Source: an uncultured Pelagibacteraceae bacterium
GTDB taxonomy: Bacteria; Pseudomonadota; Alphaproteobacteria; Pelagibacterales; Pelagibacteraceae
DNA: 64,000 bases
Assembly (NCBI GenBank): GCA_902587145.1
Contig: CACIKD010000003.1
Location: 22,014-86,013 of the forward strand
Direction of reading: 5' to 3'
Shown here: positions 36,497 to 49,042 of the stretch, in pieces
How positions within the stretch are numbered: the first letter of the stretch is position 1
How the letters are laid out: each line of letters starts with the position of its first letter
Notes under the pieces: model-generated
What the model was told of the DNA's origin: nothing
What the model saw: the letters and a program-made list of their open reading frames with translations, nothing else
Databases searched by the model: none
Made by a program: the position numbers and the translations under genes

Positions 36497-36742
36497 TTAT
36501 TTTGATGAAACTTTAGAGGCCCAAAATTTATCTAATAAAAAATACCAAACTGTATTAGCTAATGGTTCAACTATGGCATCTGTTAAAGCAATCATAAAAG
36601 AAACATCCGCTACAAGCATCAAGACAGTTATTGCTATTAAAAAATGTCCAATAGTGTAAACAAGTGTTCTTAATAGTGAGCCTTTATTATTTTCATAAAT
36701 TTTTCTAGCTGCACCATGGATACCATGTGTAAATTCAGTCAT
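36497..36742 (-). CDS. DUF2061 small membrane protein
   Basis: An 81-residue protein with two membrane helices (about 24-45 and 50-72). It matches DUF2061: an initial SLLRTLVYTIGHFLIAI helix, a short D-containing turn, then an AL-DAIVEPLANTVWYFLLDKFW helix with the characteristic Trp near the end. The function of the family is not known. It starts 1 bp after the katG stop on the same strand and is therefore probably co-transcribed with katG, suggesting a link to peroxide or iron stress. Confidence 0.72.
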   Translation of the reverse strand: MTEFTHGIHGAARKIYENNKGSLLRTLVYTIGHFLIAITVLMLVADVSFMIALTDAIVEPLANTVWYFLLDKFWASKVSSK

Positions 36743-36743
36743 A

Positions 36744-38921
<2,178 letters not shown>

Positions 38922-38932
38922 TTAGTTCAATA

Positions 38933-38959
38933 TCTAGTTTATAATAATTCTAAACTAGA
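38933..38959 (-). promoter_or_regulatory. Candidate katG operator: perfect 9-bp inverted repeat containing an Irr-box-like site
   Basis: TCTAGTTTA (38933-38941) and TAAACTAGA (38951-38959) are perfect complements with a 9-bp spacer. Nested inside is TTTATAA-TAA-TTCTAAA, one mismatch from the TTTAGAA-N3-TTCTAAA dyad I recall for the alphaproteobacterial iron control element bound by Irr. It lies 18-44 bp before the katG start, and irr ends 17 bp beyond it. Confidence 0.6.
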
Positions 38960-38976
38960 AAGTCAATAAGAGATGG

Positions 38977-39396
38977 CTATTTTTGAATTCTAATTACAAC
39001 TTCAAGATTTTTTATTTTTTTACCTTTTGGTGGGACTGGAACTTTACTTAATTTTATTTGGCTATAATGAATATCAGTAAGTTCTTTACTTCCTTCATCG
39101 TAAAAATGGTGGTGCGACTTAATGTTAGTATCATAATAACTTTTATTTTTACTTGTTAAAATTTCCTTTAAGTATCCAGCGCTAGTAAACGCCTCGACTG
39201 TATTATAAATTGTTGCCAAAGAAACTTTGGAAGTTCCACTTTTATTTATTTTTTTGTTTAATGTCTCAACTGTAAAATGAAAAGTTTTTTTTCTATCAAA
39301 TAAAAACTTACAAATTTTTAATCGCTGTTTTGTGGGTCTAAGATTTGAGGATCTTAATTTTTGGACATACATTTTTAAATTATCACTGATAATCAT
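38977..39396 (-). CDS. irr: Iron response regulator Irr (Fur superfamily)
   Basis: A 139-residue Fur-fold regulator. The winged helix (about 18-85) has LRPTKQRLKICKFLF and VSLATIYNTVEAFTSAGYLKEI, then the Irr-type YYDTNIKSHHHFYDEGSKELTDI with a triple histidine implicated in haem binding. Irr senses iron through haem rather than ferrous iron. It lies next to katG, whose promoter has a candidate site, and is divergent from fabA; irr-fabA-fabB-fabI is also seen in rhizobia. The N-terminal haem regulatory motif of Bradyrhizobium Irr is not present. Confidence 0.9.
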   Translation of the reverse strand: MIISDNLKMYVQKLRSSNLRPTKQRLKICKFLFDRKKTFHFTVETLNKKINKSGTSKVSLATIYNTVEAFTSAGYLKEILTSKNKSYYDTNIKSHHHFYDEGSKELTDIHYSQIKLSKVPVPPKGKKIKNLEVVIRIQK

Positions 39397-39412
39397 TGAT
39401 TTTACTTACTTT

Positions 39413-39427
39413 ATAGTTTTAAACTAT
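39413..39427. promoter_or_regulatory. Perfect palindrome in the irr-fabA divergent promoter
   Basis: ATAGTTT-T-AAACTAT is a perfect 7-bp dyad with a 1-bp centre, 17 bp before the irr start and 47 bp before fabA. Its half-site TAGTTT/AAACTA is the same as in the katG repeat, but the half-sites are 10 bp closer. It is a candidate for autoregulation of irr. Confidence 0.5.
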
Positions 39428-39473
39428 TTATATATAATTAACTACTTTAATCAAGTAAAACCATATTTAAAAA

Positions 39474-39980
39474 ATGAAGCAAAAGGATAGTTATAATTAT
39501 CAAGATTTAATTGATTGTGGAAATGGTATTCTTTTTGGTGAAGGTAATGCAAAATTACCACTGCCTCCGATGCTTATGTTTGACAGAATTACAAAAATTG
39601 AAAATAGCACAGGAACTTTCAAGCGAGGCTATCTTGAGGCAGAATTAGATATTAAGGAAGACCTTTGGTTTTTTAAATGCCATTTTCAAAAAGATCCCGT
39701 GATGCCAGGGTGTCTTGGATTAGACGCTATGTGGCAATTGGTTGGTTTTTATCTTGGTTGGACAGGTGAACCTGGAAAAGGGAGAGCTTTAGGTGTAAGC
39801 ACAGTTAAATTTACTGGTGAAGTTTTAAAAAAAGTTAAGATGGCTACTTATAAAATAAATATAAAAAGAATTTTAAAAAAAGAGGGTGCTGTAGTAGGAT
39901 TGGCTAATGGCACATTAGATGCTGATGGAAAAGTAATCTATGTAGCAGAAAATTTGAAAGTAGGTTTGTTTAAGTCATGA
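39474..39980 (+). CDS. fabA: 3-hydroxydecanoyl-ACP dehydratase/isomerase FabA
   Basis: A 168-residue bifunctional dehydratase that makes and isomerises the trans-2 to cis-3 decenoyl chain, the entry to anaerobic-type unsaturated fatty acid synthesis. The catalytic histidine H70 ([14 protein letters not shown]) and aspartate D84 ([12 protein letters not shown]) stand at the same numbers as in E. coli. It heads the fabA-fabB-fabI operon, with fabB overlapping by 4 bp. It is divergent from irr over a 77-bp gap that has a palindrome. Confidence 0.96.
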   Translation: MKQKDSYNYQDLIDCGNGILFGEGNAKLPLPPMLMFDRITKIENSTGTFKRGYLEAELDIKEDLWFFKCHFQKDPVMPGCLGLDAMWQLVGFYLGWTGEPGKGRALGVSTVKFTGEVLKKVKMATYKINIKRILKKEGAVVGLANGTLDADGKVIYVAENLKVGLFKS

Positions 39981-41188
39981 GAAGAGTAGTAATTACAGGT
40001 CTTGGTATAGTGTCTTGTCTAGGTAATAATCAAGAAGAAGTCTATCAATCTTTGATAAATTCAAAATCAGGCATTTCTTATGCGACCGAATATAAAGAGC
40101 ATAATCTTAAAAGTCACGTACACGGAAAACCAAATATTAAACTATCAGATTATGTAGATAGAAAAACAATTAGATTTATGGGGTCTGGTTCAGCTTATAA
40201 TTTTATCGCTATGAAAGAAGCAATTTCAGATTCTGGTTTAAAGGAAAATGAGGTGAGTAACTTTAAAACTGGAATAATTATGGGTTCAGGTGGTCCATCT
40301 ATTGAAAATGTTATTCTTGCTGCTGATAAAACCAGAGCTAAAACTCCGAAATTAATGGGTCCATTTATTGTACCTAGAACAATGGGTAGTACGGCTTCTG
40401 CCACACTCGCAGTACCGTTTAAAATTAAAGGAACAAATTATACAATGAGTTCTGCATGTGCAACTAGCGGACACTGTATTGGAAATGCAATGGAATTAAT
40501 TCAAATTGGAAAACAAGATATTATATTTGCAGGTGGTAGTGAAGAAGTCCATTGGGCGATGACTGCTATGTTTGATGCAATGACTGCTTTGTCTTCAAAA
40601 TACAATGACAAACCTGAAACTGCTTCACGGGCTTATGATAAAACCAGAGATGGATTTGTTATCGCTGGAGGAGCTGGAGTATTAGTGCTTGAAGAATATG
40701 AACATGCAAAAGCCAGAGGAGCAAAAATTTATGCTGAGTTAACTGGTTATGGAGCAACATCTGATGGTTATGACATGGTTGCTCCATCTGGTGAAGGTGC
40801 CGTAAGATGTATGCAAATGGCCATGGCTACCGCTAGAAACAAAATTGATTATATAAATACACACGGAACATCAACTCCTGTAGGAGATATTACAGAGCTC
40901 AACGCAGTTCATAAGACTTTTGGAGAAAAAATTCCAAAAATTAGCTCTACAAAGTCTTTATCGGGACATCCGTTAGGGGCTGCATCAGTGCATGAAGCGA
41001 TTTATTGTTTAATTATGATGAAAAATGATTTTATTGCAGGTTCTGCGAATATAAATGAAATGGATGAAGAGGCAAAAAAATTCCCAATAGTTACAAAAAC
41101 TGAAAAAGGAGCTAAGCTTAACACTGTAATGTCTAACAGCTTTGGTTTTGGAGGCACAAACGCTGCTTTAATTTTTGAGAAATTATAA
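39977..41188 (+). CDS. fabB: 3-oxoacyl-ACP synthase I (FabB)
   Basis: A 403-residue condensing enzyme of the KAS I type. It has the nucleophile C161 in [10 protein letters not shown], the first histidine in [11 protein letters not shown] (about 296) and the second in [12 protein letters not shown] (about 330), ending in [14 protein letters not shown]. It extends the cis-unsaturated chain produced by FabA. Its start overlaps fabA and fabI follows after 2 bp, so the three genes are one translationally linked unit. Confidence 0.95.
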   Translation: MRRVVITGLGIVSCLGNNQEEVYQSLINSKSGISYATEYKEHNLKSHVHGKPNIKLSDYVDRKTIRFMGSGSAYNFIAMKEAISDSGLKENEVSNFKTGIIMGSGGPSIENVILAADKTRAKTPKLMGPFIVPRTMGSTASATLAVPFKIKGTNYTMSSACATSGHCIGNAMELIQIGKQDIIFAGGSEEVHWAMTAMFDAMTALSSKYNDKPETASRAYDKTRDGFVIAGGAGVLVLEEYEHAKARGAKIYAELTGYGATSDGYDMVAPSGEGAVRCMQMAMATARNKIDYINTHGTSTPVGDITELNAVHKTFGEKIPKISSTKSLSGHPLGAASVHEAIYCLIMMKNDFIAGSANINEMDEEAKKFPIVTKTEKGAKLNTVMSNSFGFGGTNAALIFEKL

Positions 41189-41190
41189 TT

Positions 41191-41976
41191 ATGAGTTTAA
41201 TGAAAGGTAAAAAAGGATTGATAATGGGTGTTGCAAATGAGAGGTCAATTGCATGGGGAATTTCTCAGAAACTTGCAGAAGCTGGTGCTGAATTAGCTTT
41301 TACATATTTAGGAGATGCTTTAAAAAAGAGGGTTATACCTTTGGCTGAAAAACTTAATTCAAAAGTTACATTTAGTTGTGATGTTGAAAAAAAAGATGAT
41401 GTTATTAAACTTTTTGAGAATGTAAGGTCTAAATGGGGTGAGATTGACTTTGTGGTTCACGCAGTTGCCTTTTCAGATAAATCGGAATTATCAGGGGAGT
41501 ATTTAAATACTTCAAGAGAAAATTTTTTGAAAAGTATGCTAATTTCTTGCTTTTCATTTACTGAAGTATCAAAAGAAGCCTCCAAAATAATGAAAGATGG
41601 GGGAAGTTTGTTGACTCTTACATATGAGTCAAACAAAGCAATTCCAAATTATAATGTTATGGGAGTTTGTAAATCTGCTTTAGAAGCAAGTGTAAAATAC
41701 TTAGCCAGAGATCTTGGAAAGAAAAAAATTAGAGTAAATGCCATAAGCGCAGGACCAATTAAAACATTAGCCGCGTCTGCAATAGGAGATGCAAAATTTT
41801 TATACAAATGGAATGAGGATCATTCCTTTCTTAAAAGAAACGTTGATATACATGATGTGGGTAACTCCGCATTGTACTTATTAAGCAATTTAGCCAATGG
41901 TGTGACTGGAGAAATACATTATGTTGATGCTGGATACAACAAGGTAGGGATGCCAGACCCTAAAAATATTTCATAG
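41191..41976 (+). CDS. fabI: Enoyl-ACP reductase (NADH) FabI
   Basis: A 261-residue SDR-fold reductase completing each round of fatty acid elongation. The N-terminal NAD site is GVANERSIAWGISQKLAEAG. The catalytic tyrosine and lysine are in PNYNVMGVCKSALEASV, and the substrate loop is AISAGPIKTLAASAIGD. These match the triclosan-sensitive FabI type rather than FabL or FabV. It is the last gene of the fabA-fabB-fabI operon; no clear terminator follows in the 77 bp to the next gene. Confidence 0.95.
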   Translation: MSLMKGKKGLIMGVANERSIAWGISQKLAEAGAELAFTYLGDALKKRVIPLAEKLNSKVTFSCDVEKKDDVIKLFENVRSKWGEIDFVVHAVAFSDKSELSGEYLNTSRENFLKSMLISCFSFTEVSKEASKIMKDGGSLLTLTYESNKAIPNYNVMGVCKSALEASVKYLARDLGKKKIRVNAISAGPIKTLAASAIGDAKFLYKWNEDHSFLKRNVDIHDVGNSALYLLSNLANGVTGEIHYVDAGYNKVGMPDPKNIS

Positions 41977-42053
41977 CTTGCAAAAATCGCATTACTAAAT
42001 TGCATTAATAGGAAAACCAAAAGAACTAAAAAATAATAGAAATAAACATTAGA

Positions 42054-42569
42054 ATGAAAGATTTAAATAAAAAGGTAAGAGAGAAATTTGAAAATTTCTT
42101 TGACTGGATAAAAGGAGCTGAGCTAGTTGAGCTTAAATCTTGTAATCCAACAGAAGATCCAATTCGACCGGAGCTAAATAATGATTTTAGGACTAGTTAT
42201 GGTCGTAAAATTTATGGTGTAAAATATAAAAATGAAATTTGTGCAATAATGTGCTTCGGTTTTACGAATGAGATACCGAGGACAGTAAATGAATTGGATT
42301 TAATGACAAAAGATGCGCACTTACAGAGTATTAGGAGAGATCAAAAAGTTGGAAAAATAGCTATAGCTTACACTGTCTGGTCAAAAAAAAAGGGTGGAGG
42401 TAAACTTATAGTTAAGGAGGTATTTAAAAAAATAAAAAAATCAAATCATTTAAATAGATTAGTAACTCTCTCCCCGTTGACTGACATGGCCAGAAATTTT
42501 CACTTAAGAAATGGTGCTATTGAACTTCAGATTAATAAAGAAACTCAAAATTTTGAGTACAAAATTTAA
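42054..42569 (+). CDS. GNAT-like acetyltransferase, uncharacterised
   Basis: A 171-residue protein I cannot name. The C-terminal half looks like a GNAT fold: a strand KIAIAYTVWSKKKGGGKLIVKEVFKKIKK, where the acetyl-CoA loop is expected (residues ~103-131), then RLVTLSPLTDMARNFHLRNGA, matching the usual A-x-x-F-x-x-x-x-GA element before the last strand. The N terminus (1-60) is charged. The canonical Q/RxxGxG/A loop is not clean, so substrate and even acetyl-CoA use are inferred. It stands alone 77 bp after fabI and ends 5 bp from the convergent pnp. Confidence 0.5.
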   Translation: MKDLNKKVREKFENFFDWIKGAELVELKSCNPTEDPIRPELNNDFRTSYGRKIYGVKYKNEICAIMCFGFTNEIPRTVNELDLMTKDAHLQSIRRDQKVGKIAIAYTVWSKKKGGGKLIVKEVFKKIKKSNHLNRLVTLSPLTDMARNFHLRNGAIELQINKETQNFEYKI

Positions 42570-42574
42570 ATAAT

Positions 42575-44647
42575 TTAAGCTACAGCTTGTTTAATAGAAA
42601 GTTTTACTTTACCTCTATCGAAACCAAGAACTTTTACTGATACTTCGTCACCTTCTTTTACTACATCAGTCACTTTGGCTACTCTTTTACCTGCAAGTTC
42701 AGAAATATGAACTAGACCATCTTGTTTCCCGAGAAAATTTACAAACGCCCCAAATTCCATAATTTTTACCACTTTGCCTTTATAGATTTTACCCACCTCA
42801 GGTTTCGCTATCAAACCTTTAATAATCTCAATAGCAGAATTTCTTGATTTTTCATCAGGTGCAGCAACAGTCACTTCTCCATTATCCTTAACATCAACTT
42901 TTGCCCCGGATTTTTCAACTATTTCTCTAATAGTTGCGCCACCTTTTCCAATTACTGTCGCAATATCTTTTTTATCAACCTTTATTGTTTCCATCTTAGG
43001 TGTGTGTTTTGAAAATTCTTTTCTTGAGGTTTTAATTGCTTTATTCATTTCACCTAAAATATGTTCTCGACCCTCTTTGGCTTGATTTAAAGCTTGTTCC
43101 ATTATCTCAAAAGTAATTCCAGTTATCTTTATATCCATTTGCAAAGATGTTATACCGTCTTTAGTTCCAGCTACTTTAAAATCCATATCACCCAAATGGT
43201 CCTCATCTCCTAAAATATCTGACAAAACTGAAAACTTTTCTCCCTCTTTAATTAAGCCCATAGCTATTCCTGCTACTGGTTCTTTAATTGGCACTCCCGC
43301 ATCCATAAGTGATAAAGATGTTCCACACACTGTTGCCATTGAAGAAGATCCGTTTGACTCTGTTATTTCAGATACAACTCTTAAAGTATAAGGAAAGTTT
43401 TCTTTTAAAGGCAATGATGAGTTGATAGCTCTCCAGGCAAGTTTACCATGGCCTATTTCTCTTCTACCAGTACCAATTCTTCCACATTCACCTACTGAAA
43501 AAGGAGGAAAATTATAGTGTAACATGAAGCTTGATCGTTGCATGCCATCTAAACTTTCAAGTCTTTGTTCATCATCCGACATACCTAAAGTTGTTACCAC
43601 AAGTGCTTGAGTTTCACCTCTTGTAAATAAAGCTGATCCATGTGTTCTAGGTAAAACACCCACCTCACACTCAATTTTTCTTACATCGGCAAGTCCTCTA
43701 CCATCAATTCTTTTTTTGTCTTTTAAAATTGCAGTCCTTACAATGTCTTTTTCGAGAGATTTTAATTGTGCCATTGCTTGATTCTCTGTGACGTTCTCAT
43801 CATCTTTGAACATTTCTTTACATTGAGAGTCTATTTCTGATATAGATGTCGATCTTTTTTTCTTATCCACCTCTTTAAATGCTTTTCTTAAGCTGCTTTC
43901 GAATTCTTTAGCAATTTTTTTCTTAAGTTCAGTATTATCAACTTCTTCAATTTCCCATTTTGGTTTACCAGCTTTTTTTGCTAACTTTTCGATTGAATCG
44001 ATGATTGGTACAAATTTTTCGTGTCCAAATTTTACTGCATCTAACATTACTTTTTCTGAGAGACCAGATGTTTCAGACTCTACCATTAATACTGCATCTT
44101 TTGTTCCAGCTACCACTAAATCTAGCTCTGAAGTTTTTAACTCTTCCTGAGATGGATTTAACAAATATTTTCCATCTTTGTATCCTACTCTGCTTGCAGC
44201 TATTGGTCCTTGAAAAGGAAGACCTGAAATTGATAATGCAGCGGAAGAGGCAATAATAGATAATATATCTGGTTGATTTTCTCCATCATAAGATAAGACA
44301 GTCGGTAATAGTTGTACTTCATTCATAAAACTTGATGGAAATAAAGGTCTTATAGGTCGGTCGATTAATCTTGAAATTAAAGTCTCAGCCTCAGTTGGTC
44401 TAGCTTCTCTTTTAAAATATCCTCCAGGAATTTTACCTGCAGCGTAATATTTTTCTTGATAGTTCACTGATAAAGGAAAGTAATCTTGACCTTCATTAAG
44501 TTTTTTTGCACCAACAGCTGTTGCTATCACAACTGTTTCACCTAATTTTGCTATAATAGCTCCATCAGCTTGCCTCGCAACTTTGCCCGTTTCTAAAACT
44601 AATTTTTTTCCACCAAAATCTATTTCTTCTTTTTGAATTTTAAACAT
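42575..44647 (-). CDS. pnp: Polyribonucleotide nucleotidyltransferase (PNPase)
   Basis: A 690-residue 3'-5' phosphorolytic exoribonuclease with two RNase PH domains (about 1-230 and 300-540), the catalytic RGETQALV and [18 protein letters not shown] segments, a KH domain (about 550-615) with [15 protein letters not shown], and a C-terminal S1 domain (about 620-690) with [21 protein letters not shown]. It degrades mRNA as part of the RNA-decay machinery. It shares its start base with the rpsO stop, the conserved rpsO-pnp pair in which cross-regulation is common. Confidence 0.96.
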   Translation of the reverse strand: MFKIQKEEIDFGGKKLVLETGKVARQADGAIIAKLGETVVIATAVGAKKLNEGQDYFPLSVNYQEKYYAAGKIPGGYFKREARPTEAETLISRLIDRPIRPLFPSSFMNEVQLLPTVLSYDGENQPDILSIIASSAALSISGLPFQGPIAASRVGYKDGKYLLNPSQEELKTSELDLVVAGTKDAVLMVESETSGLSEKVMLDAVKFGHEKFVPIIDSIEKLAKKAGKPKWEIEEVDNTELKKKIAKEFESSLRKAFKEVDKKKRSTSISEIDSQCKEMFKDDENVTENQAMAQLKSLEKDIVRTAILKDKKRIDGRGLADVRKIECEVGVLPRTHGSALFTRGETQALVVTTLGMSDDEQRLESLDGMQRSSFMLHYNFPPFSVGECGRIGTGRREIGHGKLAWRAINSSLPLKENFPYTLRVVSEITESNGSSSMATVCGTSLSLMDAGVPIKEPVAGIAMGLIKEGEKFSVLSDILGDEDHLGDMDFKVAGTKDGITSLQMDIKITGITFEIMEQALNQAKEGREHILGEMNKAIKTSRKEFSKHTPKMETIKVDKKDIATVIGKGGATIREIVEKSGAKVDVKDNGEVTVAAPDEKSRNSAIEIIKGLIAKPEVGKIYKGKVVKIMEFGAFVNFLGKQDGLVHISELAGKRVAKVTDVVKEGDEVSVKVLGFDRGKVKLSIKQAVA

Positions 44648-44907
44648 TATTTTCTTAAACTTAATTGTTTTATAATTTTTTCATATGAGTCGGGTTTCTT
44701 TTTTTTTAAGTAACTTAGTAATTTTTTTCTTTTGTTAACCGACTTTGATAGACCGATTGTAGAATGTTTGTCCTTTTTAAATTTCTTAAAATGGACAGCT
44801 AATTTTTCAATTTTATCACTCAAAAGACCTATTTGTATTTCAGCTGACCCAACATCTGATTTATTTATAGCTAGTGACTTAATTATATCTTTTTTTGTCT
44901 GTTTCAT
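44647..44907 (-). CDS. rpsO: 30S ribosomal protein S15
   Basis: An 86-residue S15 with the conserved [30 protein letters not shown]-type core and a lysine-rich C terminus. S15 binds the 16S central domain. The start overlaps the rbfA coding end by 29 bp, so its ribosome binding site lies inside rbfA and translation is probably coupled. truB, usually between rbfA and rpsO, is absent here. Confidence 0.94.
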   Translation of the reverse strand: MKQTKKDIIKSLAINKSDVGSAEIQIGLLSDKIEKLAVHFKKFKKDKHSTIGLSKSVNKRKKLLSYLKKKKPDSYEKIIKQLSLRK

Positions 44908-45280
44908 TTTTTTTATTTTCTTTAATTAATCTCTCAATTTTTTCTGCGTATTCGAAAGATTTATCTTCAATAAAGTTGAGTTTTGGAAGAAATTTTAAAC
45001 TTAGCTTTTTTGACAACGCTTTTCTAACAAGATGTGCGTTATCAGTCAATACACCAACAATATCTTTCATATCTATACCGCCCAGTGGTATCACGTAAAC
45101 TCTCGCTGTTTTCAAGTCTGGGGTCATTCTAACTTCAGTTACAGTTATAAATCTTGAATTAAATGATGATATTTTAGTCTCATTTTTAATAAAAATTTCC
45201 CCAATACTCTGCTTAACAAGTTCGCCAACTCTTAACTGTCTTTGAGAATATCCTTTGTTCGATAAATTGCTATTAATCAT
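44879..45280 (-). CDS. rbfA: Ribosome-binding factor A
   Basis: A 133-residue KH-like fold factor that helps mature the 16S rRNA 5' end and 30S subunit, especially in the cold. Family features are SQRQLRVGELVKQSIGEIF, VTEVRMTPDLKTARVYVIPLG and LRxKLSLKFLPKLNFIEDKSFEYAEKIERLI-like C terminus. It starts 4 bp inside the end of infB and overlaps rpsO by 29 bp. Confidence 0.92.
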   Translation of the reverse strand: MINSNLSNKGYSQRQLRVGELVKQSIGEIFIKNETKISSFNSRFITVTEVRMTPDLKTARVYVIPLGGIDMKDIVGVLTDNAHLVRKALSKKLSLKFLPKLNFIEDKSFEYAEKIERLIKENKKNETDKKRYN

Positions 45281-47472
45281 ATAGTTCTTTCAATTCTTTG
45301 TATTTTATATGACTGTATAATATCCTTCTCTTTAAAATCTATAAAATCTTTTAAACTTATCCCACACTCTAGCCCGTTTTTAACCTCTTTAACTGAATTT
45401 TTTTCCCTAAATATACTTAAAATTTCTCCATCATATACAACGGTCCCATCTCTTACTATTCTAGCTTTTGACTTATTTTGTATTTCACCTTCGATTACTT
45501 TTGATCCAGCTATTTGGCCAAATTTTGAGACTTTAAATATTTTTTGGACTTCTGCAGAACCGAGAGAGATTTCTTTGATGTCGGGTTCTAAAAGTCCAGA
45601 TAATCTTTTTTCAATATATTCAATTGCCTCATAAATTATATTAAAATATTTTATCTCTATTTTTTGTTCATCTGATATTTTTTTTGCTTCTCTATTTGCT
45701 TTTACATTAAACCCAATTAATACAGCATTAGATGCCTTGGCTAATGATATATCGGTCTCATTTATCATTCCAATCTCAGATAAGATAATTTTAGTTTTAA
45801 CCTCAGGGTGTTCAATTTTTTCAATTGCCATTTTAAGGGCTTCGCTTGACCCATGGACATCCGATTTTATTATAACATTAAGTTCCTCCTGATCTTCTCC
45901 TTTATCAAATATTGTTGACTTATCATTTATCAAGATTTTCTTTTTTGTAGAATTTTCGTTTTTAAATTCTGAAATCTCTTTAGCTTTATCTTCATCTTCC
46001 GTTACTAGAAATTCAGCACCTGCAAAAGCTGTGGCATTCATACCCAAAATTTCTACTGGCATTGATGGATAGGCTTCATTAATAGAAATTCCGTCATGAT
46101 TTATCATAGCTCTAATTTTTCCCCATGTTTTACCGCAGGCGAAGTAGTCTCCTTTTTTCAATTTTCCATTAGATACTAGAATTGTTGATACTGGGCCTTT
46201 GCCTTTATCAATCTTTGACTCAATCACAACACCAGTTGCCTTATCAGAAATAGAGGCCTTCAAATCCAAGATTTCTGATTGTAATAAAATACTTTCTTTA
46301 AGTTTATTAAGATTAGTTTTTTTTGTTGCTGAAACTTCAACAAACAATGTATCACCACTTAGATCTTCAGCTACCAGTTCATACCTCATTAAATCGTTTT
46401 TTATTTTTGTAACATTTTTATTTGGTAAGTCTGATTTATTGATAGCAACAATTATTGGGACTTTAGCGGCTTTAGCGTGATTAATAGCTTCTATTGTTTG
46501 AGGTTTTATTCCATCATCAGCAGCCACTACTAACACAACTATATCAGTAATCTTAGATCCTCTTGCTCTCATTTCTGTAAATGCCGCATGTCCTGGGGTA
46601 TCTATAAATGTGATTAATTCGTTATTTTCAGTTTTAACTTGATAAGCTCCAATGTGTTGAGTAATTCCACCAAATTCATTAGAGACAACATTTGTTTGTC
46701 TTAGTGCGTCGAGAAGTGAAGTTTTTCCATGATCAACATGTCCCATTATAGTTACCACAGGCGGTCTTTTTTCTATCATTCCGCTCATAAGTTTATTTTT
46801 ATTAATTTCTTCAGGTTTAGAATTTTCTATTATTGCTTTGTGACCAAATTCCTTAACAATGTACTCAGCTGTGTCTTTATCAATAGTATGGTTGATTGTT
46901 GCAATGACTTTCATATTTAGTAGAAATTTAATAATATCATTAGACTTTTCAGCCATCCTATTTGAGAGTTCTTGTATTGTTATTTGTTCTGGGATTTTAA
47001 CTTCTTTAATGACTTTTTTATATTCCTTCTTATCCTCGGCCTCAGGACTATTTTTTTTTTCTTTAAGTCTAGCTCTTTTAACAGCTGCCAAACTTCTCTG
47101 CTTAATTTCTATTTCTTCAACGTTAAGAGCTCTTGAAACAGTTAATTTAAAATCTCTTTTATCTATGGGCGTTTTGAGTTTTAATTTACTTTTTCCAGTT
47201 GGTTTTTCATCTTTTTTTATAAATGATTTTGTGGCTTGCTGTTCTACAAACTTTCTAGTGAATTTTTTTCCTTTAATTGCTTGGTTTTGAAAGTTTTGGT
47301 CTGGGGGACTTACTTTTCTAAAATTTTTTGATGGTTTGAAAGAGATCTTTTTATCTTTTGGCGTAGAATATGGTTTACTAATTTTATTTTTTGACAGAGC
47401 GCTTGGGTCAATCTTCTTTTTAAAATTCGATGATATTGTTAATGTTTTTTTCTTTTCTTTTTCTTTATCCAT
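45277..47472 (-). CDS. infB: Translation initiation factor IF-2
   Basis: A 731-residue GTPase that places initiator tRNA on the 30S subunit. A lysine-rich N-terminal arm (1-160) precedes the IF2_N helical domain (about 165-215). The G domain has G1 IMGHVDHGKTS (about 242-252), G3 DTPGHAAFTEMRARG and G4 NKSDL, followed by domains II, III and IV. The arm is shorter than in most alphaproteobacteria, whose IF-2 usually exceeds 850 residues, consistent with streamlining. It follows nusA after 3 bp, with no ylxR in between. Confidence 0.96.
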   Translation of the reverse strand: MDKEKEKKKTLTISSNFKKKIDPSALSKNKISKPYSTPKDKKISFKPSKNFRKVSPPDQNFQNQAIKGKKFTRKFVEQQATKSFIKKDEKPTGKSKLKLKTPIDKRDFKLTVSRALNVEEIEIKQRSLAAVKRARLKEKKNSPEAEDKKEYKKVIKEVKIPEQITIQELSNRMAEKSNDIIKFLLNMKVIATINHTIDKDTAEYIVKEFGHKAIIENSKPEEINKNKLMSGMIEKRPPVVTIMGHVDHGKTSLLDALRQTNVVSNEFGGITQHIGAYQVKTENNELITFIDTPGHAAFTEMRARGSKITDIVVLVVAADDGIKPQTIEAINHAKAAKVPIIVAINKSDLPNKNVTKIKNDLMRYELVAEDLSGDTLFVEVSATKKTNLNKLKESILLQSEILDLKASISDKATGVVIESKIDKGKGPVSTILVSNGKLKKGDYFACGKTWGKIRAMINHDGISINEAYPSMPVEILGMNATAFAGAEFLVTEDEDKAKEISEFKNENSTKKKILINDKSTIFDKGEDQEELNVIIKSDVHGSSEALKMAIEKIEHPEVKTKIILSEIGMINETDISLAKASNAVLIGFNVKANREAKKISDEQKIEIKYFNIIYEAIEYIEKRLSGLLEPDIKEISLGSAEVQKIFKVSKFGQIAGSKVIEGEIQNKSKARIVRDGTVVYDGEILSIFREKNSVKEVKNGLECGISLKDFIDFKEKDIIQSYKIQRIERTI

Positions 47473-47475
47473 AAT

Positions 47476-49029
47476 CTATTTAAATACAATATTTCTTGCA
47501 GACATTATTAGTTGATCTGCCTCTTCTCTAGTTAAAGAAAACTCTTCTAAATAACCTTGTAGTCTTACTTTTTTGCCTTTAACTTCATCATATCCACCAA
47601 CTAATTCATCTGTTGATAAATCTGCAAATTCAGAAAGTTTTTTTATGTTTTTTTGTCCTAGTATTACAAGCATGCCTTGTGTCATGCCTTTTAAATTAAT
47701 TAACTCTTCTTCTACACCCAATTCTTTAAGCCTTTTTCCAACTTCTTCTTTCACTTTGATTAGGCTTTCTTTCGATCTTGAAATTAATTCTTTTGCAGTC
47801 TCTTCATCTATTGCTTCAATCTTAGATATATCTTCAGCATTGGCTTGGGATATCTCTTCAATACTTTGAAAGCCTTCTGAGACTAATAGTTGTCCCAAAG
47901 TTTCATCGACCTCTAAATTTTTAATTAATGCCTCAGTTTTTTCTTTAAATTCCGCTTGTCTTCTTTCTGAGTCCTCTTTATCTGTCAAAATGTCAATTTC
48001 AAAATTCGTGAGCTTAGATGCTAGTCTAACATTTTGACCTCTTCTTCCTATTGCTTTGCTCAAATTTTCTTCACTTAAAATGACGTCAATTTTTTTATTA
48101 GACTGATCAATTAAAACTTTTTGAATTTCAGCTGGAGATAAAGACTCAGAGATAAGTGTTGGTAAATCTTCTGTCCACTTTATGATATCAATTTTTTCAC
48201 CATGGAGTTCGTTTACTATTGTTTGAACTCTACTGCCTCTCATACCAACACAAGCACCGACTGGGTCAATAGAGGTGTCCTTAGAGTAAACACAAATTTT
48301 AGCTCTACTTCCAGGGTCTCTAGCAACGGACTTGATCTCAATTATACCTTCATATATTTCTGGAACTTCTTGAAAAAAAAGTTTAGCCAAAAACTGAGGA
48401 TGAGCTCTTGATAAAAATATTTGATGACCTTTCAACTCTTTTTTAACTTCGTAACAGTATGCTTTTACCCTTTCTCCTGTTTTTAAAACTTCTCTGGGAA
48501 TAAGTTCATCTTTTTTTATAACTCCTTCCGCTTTTCCTAGGTCAACTATGACGTTGCCATACTCTAATCTTTTAATAATCCCACTTAGTATAAGTCCTTG
48601 TTTGTCTATAAAGTCTTCATACTGTCTGTTTTTTTCTGCCTCTCTCACTTTAGAATTTATAACTTGTTTTGCGCTTTGTGCAGCTATTCTACCAAAATCT
48701 ATTTGTGGAAGGTCTTCGTAAATTTTATCTCCTACTTTTAATGTTTCTGATTTATCATTTGTTATTGAATTTGCATCCTTAAAGGCAATTTCACGGCTTG
48801 GATCTTCTACAGTTTCAACAACATCTAAAACTTTTTGTATACTAATGTTACCAGTTTCTCGATCAATTTTTACAAGAATGTTATTGTTTTGACCGAATTT
48901 AGTTAAAGCTGCTTTTTGTATTGCGCTCTCCATTGAACCAATTACAATATCTTTATCTATTGATTTCTCATTTGCAACAGCATCAACTATTCTTAATAAC
49001 TCAAGTTTGTCTAAACCCCTATTTAACAT
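47476..49029 (-). CDS. nusA: Transcription termination/antitermination factor NusA
   Basis: A 517-residue protein with an N-terminal RNA-polymerase-binding domain, S1 domain (about 135-200), two KH domains (about 230-345, including KIDVILSEENLSKAIGRRGQNVRLA) and C-terminal acidic repeats (about 350-517). NusA prolongs pauses and aids intrinsic termination. It has an ideal AGGAG ribosome binding site, which directly abuts the U-run of a terminator-like hairpin. rimP, normally upstream, is missing. Confidence 0.96.
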   Translation of the reverse strand: MLNRGLDKLELLRIVDAVANEKSIDKDIVIGSMESAIQKAALTKFGQNNNILVKIDRETGNISIQKVLDVVETVEDPSREIAFKDANSITNDKSETLKVGDKIYEDLPQIDFGRIAAQSAKQVINSKVREAEKNRQYEDFIDKQGLILSGIIKRLEYGNVIVDLGKAEGVIKKDELIPREVLKTGERVKAYCYEVKKELKGHQIFLSRAHPQFLAKLFFQEVPEIYEGIIEIKSVARDPGSRAKICVYSKDTSIDPVGACVGMRGSRVQTIVNELHGEKIDIIKWTEDLPTLISESLSPAEIQKVLIDQSNKKIDVILSEENLSKAIGRRGQNVRLASKLTNFEIDILTDKEDSERRQAEFKEKTEALIKNLEVDETLGQLLVSEGFQSIEEISQANAEDISKIEAIDEETAKELISRSKESLIKVKEEVGKRLKELGVEEELINLKGMTQGMLVILGQKNIKKLSEFADLSTDELVGGYDEVKGKKVRLQGYLEEFSLTREEADQLIMSARNIVFK

Positions 49030-49042
49030 TTTTAGTTCTCCT

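Noticed and set aside
42565-42590. AAGCTACAGCTT as a terminator between the GNAT-like gene and pnp
   Set aside because: Only four base pairs can form with a normal loop, and no T-run follows on either strand.
46859-47290. A 143-residue plus-strand frame inside infB
   Set aside because: Antisense shadow of the IF-2 lysine-rich arm and N-terminal domain; hydrophobic composition arises from reverse-complemented Lys/Glu codons.
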